DNA from: Paenibacillus roseus
Lineage (GTDB): Bacteria; Bacillota; Bacilli; Paenibacillales; Paenibacillaceae
Assembly (NCBI RefSeq): GCF_016424485.1
Contig: NZ_JAELUP010000013.1
Coordinates: 62,001 to 126,000, forward strand
DNA: 64,000 nucleotides
Reading direction: 5' to 3'
Shown: positions 61,253-64,000 of the stretch, one piece after another
Position numbering within the stretch: position 1 is the stretch's first letter
Layout: each line of letters begins with the position of its first letter
The notes under the pieces: model-generated
Told to the model about the DNA's origin: nothing
The model's input: the letters and a program-made list of their open reading frames with translations, nothing else
Databases searched by the model: none
Position numbers and translations under genes: made by a program

Positions 61253-64000
61253 TTACGGTTTCAGTGATGCGGCGATGATATCGCGCGCAGCCCAGTGGCT
61301 GACTGGGACGTCTTTCCATGGGGATTGATCCACATCAGCAACCTTCAGACCGATTACACGATTTATGATCGCTACTGCTTCTGCTCTAGTCAGTGACTGA
61401 TTAGGCCGGAATGTGCCATCCTGGTAACCATTGATGTAACCTGCGCTTTGAACGGCTTTAATTTCCTTCTCCGCCCAAGTTCCTGCAATATCCTTGAAGC
61501 CTTTGCCCGATTCAGACAGGTTCATTGCGCGGGAAATGAGCGCAGCCATTTCAGCGCGGGTAATCGGCTGTTCAGGCTTGAATGTGCCATTGCTGAATCC
61601 TTTCATAAGCCCAAGTTCAGTTGCTTGATGGATGGCCTTCTCCGCCCAGTAGCCGGATTTCACATCACTATAGCTATTCGTACTATTACCAGATTCACCA
61701 TTGAAAATGCGAGACAAGATAGTTGCTATTTCCGCTCTGGTCATCACCTTGCTTGGCTTGAACAATTCGCCCTGGAACCCTTGAATATAAGGTCCTGTAT
61801 GGTCTGGCGAGATGCTCTTGCTCTTAACAGGTACGAATGTGCTGAATTTTGTTGTATCGATTTGAACAGCGCTTCTGGAACCATGCGTAGTCAGGCTTCC
61901 TTTCGTACGCTCCTTGGTGCCGTCGCTATGCTCAATATATGCGCCGAGGCGTTTGGAATCAGCCTGGCTTGGCTTCTCATCCTGAAGCGGAAGAACTAGC
62001 TTCACTTCATGGTTTTGCAAGTTGGTTTCAATATCTACAGGGCGACCGTTCAGAACGACTTCAGCGCCATTCCATGCATCAGCGCTAAATGATTTGGCAT
62101 TTGCACGCTGCGCAATTTCCTTGATCCGCTCTTCCGATTTGACCGGTACTACCTTGAAGGTAACCGCTTCGTTGACGTTTTTCAAAGAAGTATTCGGAAT
62201 CATGATCGCCGCATTAGCCGTGTTCAAAACCAGATCAAGATTGCTCTGCGTCAACTGCTTCACTGCCTCTTTGTCAATCGCGATACTTGTCAAGCTTGCC
62301 TCGTCCTTCTCGTCAGGAATGTCCACTACAAGAGACTTGGAACCCGCCTGCTTCGCGATGAGAGACTTTACGATATTTTCGGTAAGCCCAACTTCATCTT
62401 TATAGCTGCCATCGGATTGCTTGTTGCGCTTTACAATGGAAGAAGAGTCATTCCCTCCACCTCCAAATCCGCCGCCGCCGTTGTTACCGCCGTTGTCTGC
62501 ACCCGGAAGTTGCGGTTTCGGAGTATTGAAGATAAGCTTATCGACAAGCATCAGAGCATCCGAAGCATTAACAACTTTAAGCGTATGGAAACCGTTGCTC
62601 AGCCCATTGATGGAAAACAAGCTTTTGGTCAGTGTGCGCTTTTCCGAGTGGGCGTCAACTGTTTGTTTCAGAACGCCATCCATGTAAATGTCCATCTTGC
62701 CTTGTTTTGGCCCTGTCGGGAAAAGCAGTTCAATACCGTTGCCCTTGAAAGTATACTCGAAGTAAGCGCCTTTCTTCGACGTTTCATGTACATCATCAAA
62801 GTAGTCCCCAGCGAAGTTGAAAGTCAGGTTGAGCTTTCCGTTAGGCTGCGAATTCAGATAGGATGGCAAGATTTTCACCTGATTGCCTGCAATCGTATAA
62901 TCCGTTCCTTCCACAAGCACCTGGGAACCGTTATTAACCTTGGTGAGAAGATCGATGTCCTCGATAAAGCTCACATTGAAGCCCTCGTTGCTGGCTTTAT
63001 CGTATTTTACGATTGTTTCTTCCAGCAGGCTAGGCAAGTGTATCCGGAATGCATCCAATACCGCAAAGCGCGCTTTTTCCAGACTGACAACCTTGATCGT
63101 ATGCTTGCCGTACGGCAGTCCTGATATGGAAAAAGCGGTGTACATAGGCTCATTGCTAGCATTTGGGTCACTAGGATCGATTATACCTTTGGATTGGCCA
63201 TCGATGAATACCTCGAGTTTGCCCATTCCTTTATCCTTTTCAGTTATTACATCGATACCTGTACCCTTGAACCTGTAAGAGTAGGAAGAGCCTTGCGTTT
63301 CTGTCCAATGCACATCCTTCTCGTAATTCCCGGAACGACCGCCATTATAAAACCATTTTCCAGAAAAGGAGATGCTGGAATCCGTGTTATTGACCATAGC
63401 GTAGCGCCCAGGAGCAGCCGAGTTTGTAACTGTTATTTTAAGTGGTAAAGGTGTACGATTCTTAAACTCAAAGCTCAGTTCATTTAACCCTAATGGAAGT
63501 GTGGCCAAGTAGTTTTTGCTGATCGTTACAATATTATCAGCGATTTGATAATCTGTATCGTTGACTAAAGGAGAGGTCCCCTTCTTAATACCAGTCAAGC
63601 TATCGTCGCCTGTTAGCAGTAAGTTCACCGCCAGATCAGTTTGGTTCCAGCTCGCTTTGTCAAAACTTAGATCGGTAGGAGAAATGGATGTTCCGATTAT
63701 TGCAATGCTAAGACTTTGGGTAGCCCCTTCAGCAAACTCGAATGTCAGATTGACCGGCTGCAGCGCATCCTGTTGCATGAAGTAGTTCGACTTCAAGGCG
63801 ACTTCGCTATCTTGCAACGTATAATCTGTATTCTTAGTCAAAGTCTTCGTGCCATTTTTAATGCTTACAAGCGACTCTGAAGCAAACGGCAACGGAATTT
63901 TGATGTCTTTAGGATCGTTTTTGTCAAAACTGTTGGCAGACGGCGTTCCAAGCAATGAGCTTGTGGTTACTCGCAATGCATCTAACAACAGGTACTTGTT
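61253..64000 (-). CDS. SLH-domain surface protein with CBM_X2/Ig-like repeats, 5' end outside window
   Basis: At least 915 residues; the frame is open to the right edge (a TTG at 63988 is internal, not a start). The visible part begins in a module ending YLLLDALRV, then two repeats of an X2/Ig-like domain (SPTDLSFDKASWNQTDLAVN; recurring TDYTL/TDYQI/TDYTI) alternating with jelly-roll-like modules (FSGKWFYNGGRSGNYEKDVH, YGKHTIKVVSLEKARFAVLD). A Gly/Asn linker (about 495-515) and a Val-rich domain follow, then three SLH domains (about 735-911) whose last ends WAARDIIAASLKP. It should bind the wall polymer and present sugar-binding modules outside. Possibly a polysaccharide-degrading enzyme whose catalytic part lies to the right. 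Confidence 0.9.
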   Translation of the reverse strand, partial: NKYLLLDALRVTTSSLLGTPSANSFDKNDPKDIKIPLPFASESLVSIKNGTKTLTKNTDYTLQDSEVALKSNYFMQQDALQPVNLTFEFAEGATQSLSIAIIGTSISPTDLSFDKASWNQTDLAVNLLLTGDDSLTGIKKGTSPLVNDTDYQIADNIVTISKNYLATLPLGLNELSFEFKNRTPLPLKITVTNSAAPGRYAMVNNTDSSISFSGKWFYNGGRSGNYEKDVHWTETQGSSYSYRFKGTGIDVITEKDKGMGKLEVFIDGQSKGIIDPSDPNASNEPMYTAFSISGLPYGKHTIKVVSLEKARFAVLDAFRIHLPSLLEETIVKYDKASNEGFNVSFIEDIDLLTKVNNGSQVLVEGTDYTIAGNQVKILPSYLNSQPNGKLNLTFNFAGDYFDDVHETSKKGAYFEYTFKGNGIELLFPTGPKQGKMDIYMDGVLKQTVDAHSEKRTLTKSLFSINGLSNGFHTLKVVNASDALMLVDKLIFNTPKPQLPGADNGGNNGGGGFGGGGNDSSSIVKRNKQSDGSYKDEVGLTENIVKSLIAKQAGSKSLVVDIPDEKDEASLTSIAIDKEAVKQLTQSNLDLVLNTANAAIMIPNTSLKNVNEAVTFKVVPVKSEERIKEIAQRANAKSFSADAWNGAEVVLNGRPVDIETNLQNHEVKLVLPLQDEKPSQADSKRLGAYIEHSDGTKERTKGSLTTHGSRSAVQIDTTKFSTFVPVKSKSISPDHTGPYIQGFQGELFKPSKVMTRAEIATILSRIFNGESGNSTNSYSDVKSGYWAEKAIHQATELGLMKGFSNGTFKPEQPITRAEMAALISRAMNLSESGKGFKDIAGTWAEKEIKAVQSAGYINGYQDGTFRPNQSLTRAEAVAIINRVIGLKVADVDQSPWKDVPVSHWAARDIIAASLKP

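Overview
The window looks like a chromosome segment of a Paenibacillus-type Firmicute (Paenibacillaceae). The sequence-level reasons are several CUT1 sugar ABC transporters of the LplABC/YtcQ-YteP type paired with YesS- or YesMN-type regulators, two surface proteins ending in three SLH domains, a CGTase close to those of Paenibacillus/Bacillus, a Bacillus-type Fur box, a LexA/DinR-type box, and strong GGAGG ribosome-binding sites with many TTG/GTG starts. No rRNA, tRNA, intact insertion sequence or CRISPR array was seen.

Layout. 1-8.5 kb (minus): an oligosaccharide uptake operon with a lipoprotein binding protein, two permeases, a GH88 unsaturated glucuronyl hydrolase, a YesS-type AraC regulator and a second binding-protein paralogue cut by the window edge. 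8.9-10.8 kb: an AraC regulator that reads in frame, through a Fur box, promoter and Shine-Dalgarno, into a siderophore-binding lipoprotein. 11-19 kb: single housekeeping or accessory genes (CPBP protease, secreted coiled-coil protein with a structured leader, cyclase-family hydrolase, LysM protein, nucleotidyltransferase, GNAT) plus truncated kinase and Nudix genes. 19-24.9 kb: zwf-tkt-tal-gnd, the core of both branches of the pentose phosphate pathway. 25.2-31.3 kb: a sensor kinase, an OmpR regulator and a large RCC1/Ig-like/SLH surface protein. 31.4-34.3 kb: a gene graveyard (GNAT, GH43, TetR, enoyl-CoA hydratase and DUF418 remnants). 34.4-35.2 kb: a barnase/barstar pair.

35.2-44.7 kb is a complete cyclodextrin module. 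It has a MalR-like LacI repressor, two palindromic operators, malEFG-like transporter genes, a secreted CGTase and an intracellular cyclomaltodextrinase. Starch would be cyclised outside, imported and linearised inside. As for the other two sugar importers here, no ATPase gene is present, so a shared MsmX-type ATPase elsewhere is inferred. 44.8-53.5 kb holds an ABC-F protein, a membrane protein, a DUF3238 protein, a split sigma-factor pair next to a near-consensus LexA box, PilZ, YebC/YeeI, a tautomerase and a TetR regulator. 53.8-61.1 kb is a third sugar ABC operon with its own YesN/YesM two-component system, preceded by a 20-bp tandem repeat. The window ends inside an SLH surface protein.

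The most interesting points are the split sigma pair with an adjoining LexA-like box, the AraC/binding-protein read-through across a Fur-controlled promoter, the structured leader at 12.9-13.0 kb, and the concentrated gene decay at 31.4-34.3 kb. All functional calls come from reading the sequence and from family knowledge; no search was run.
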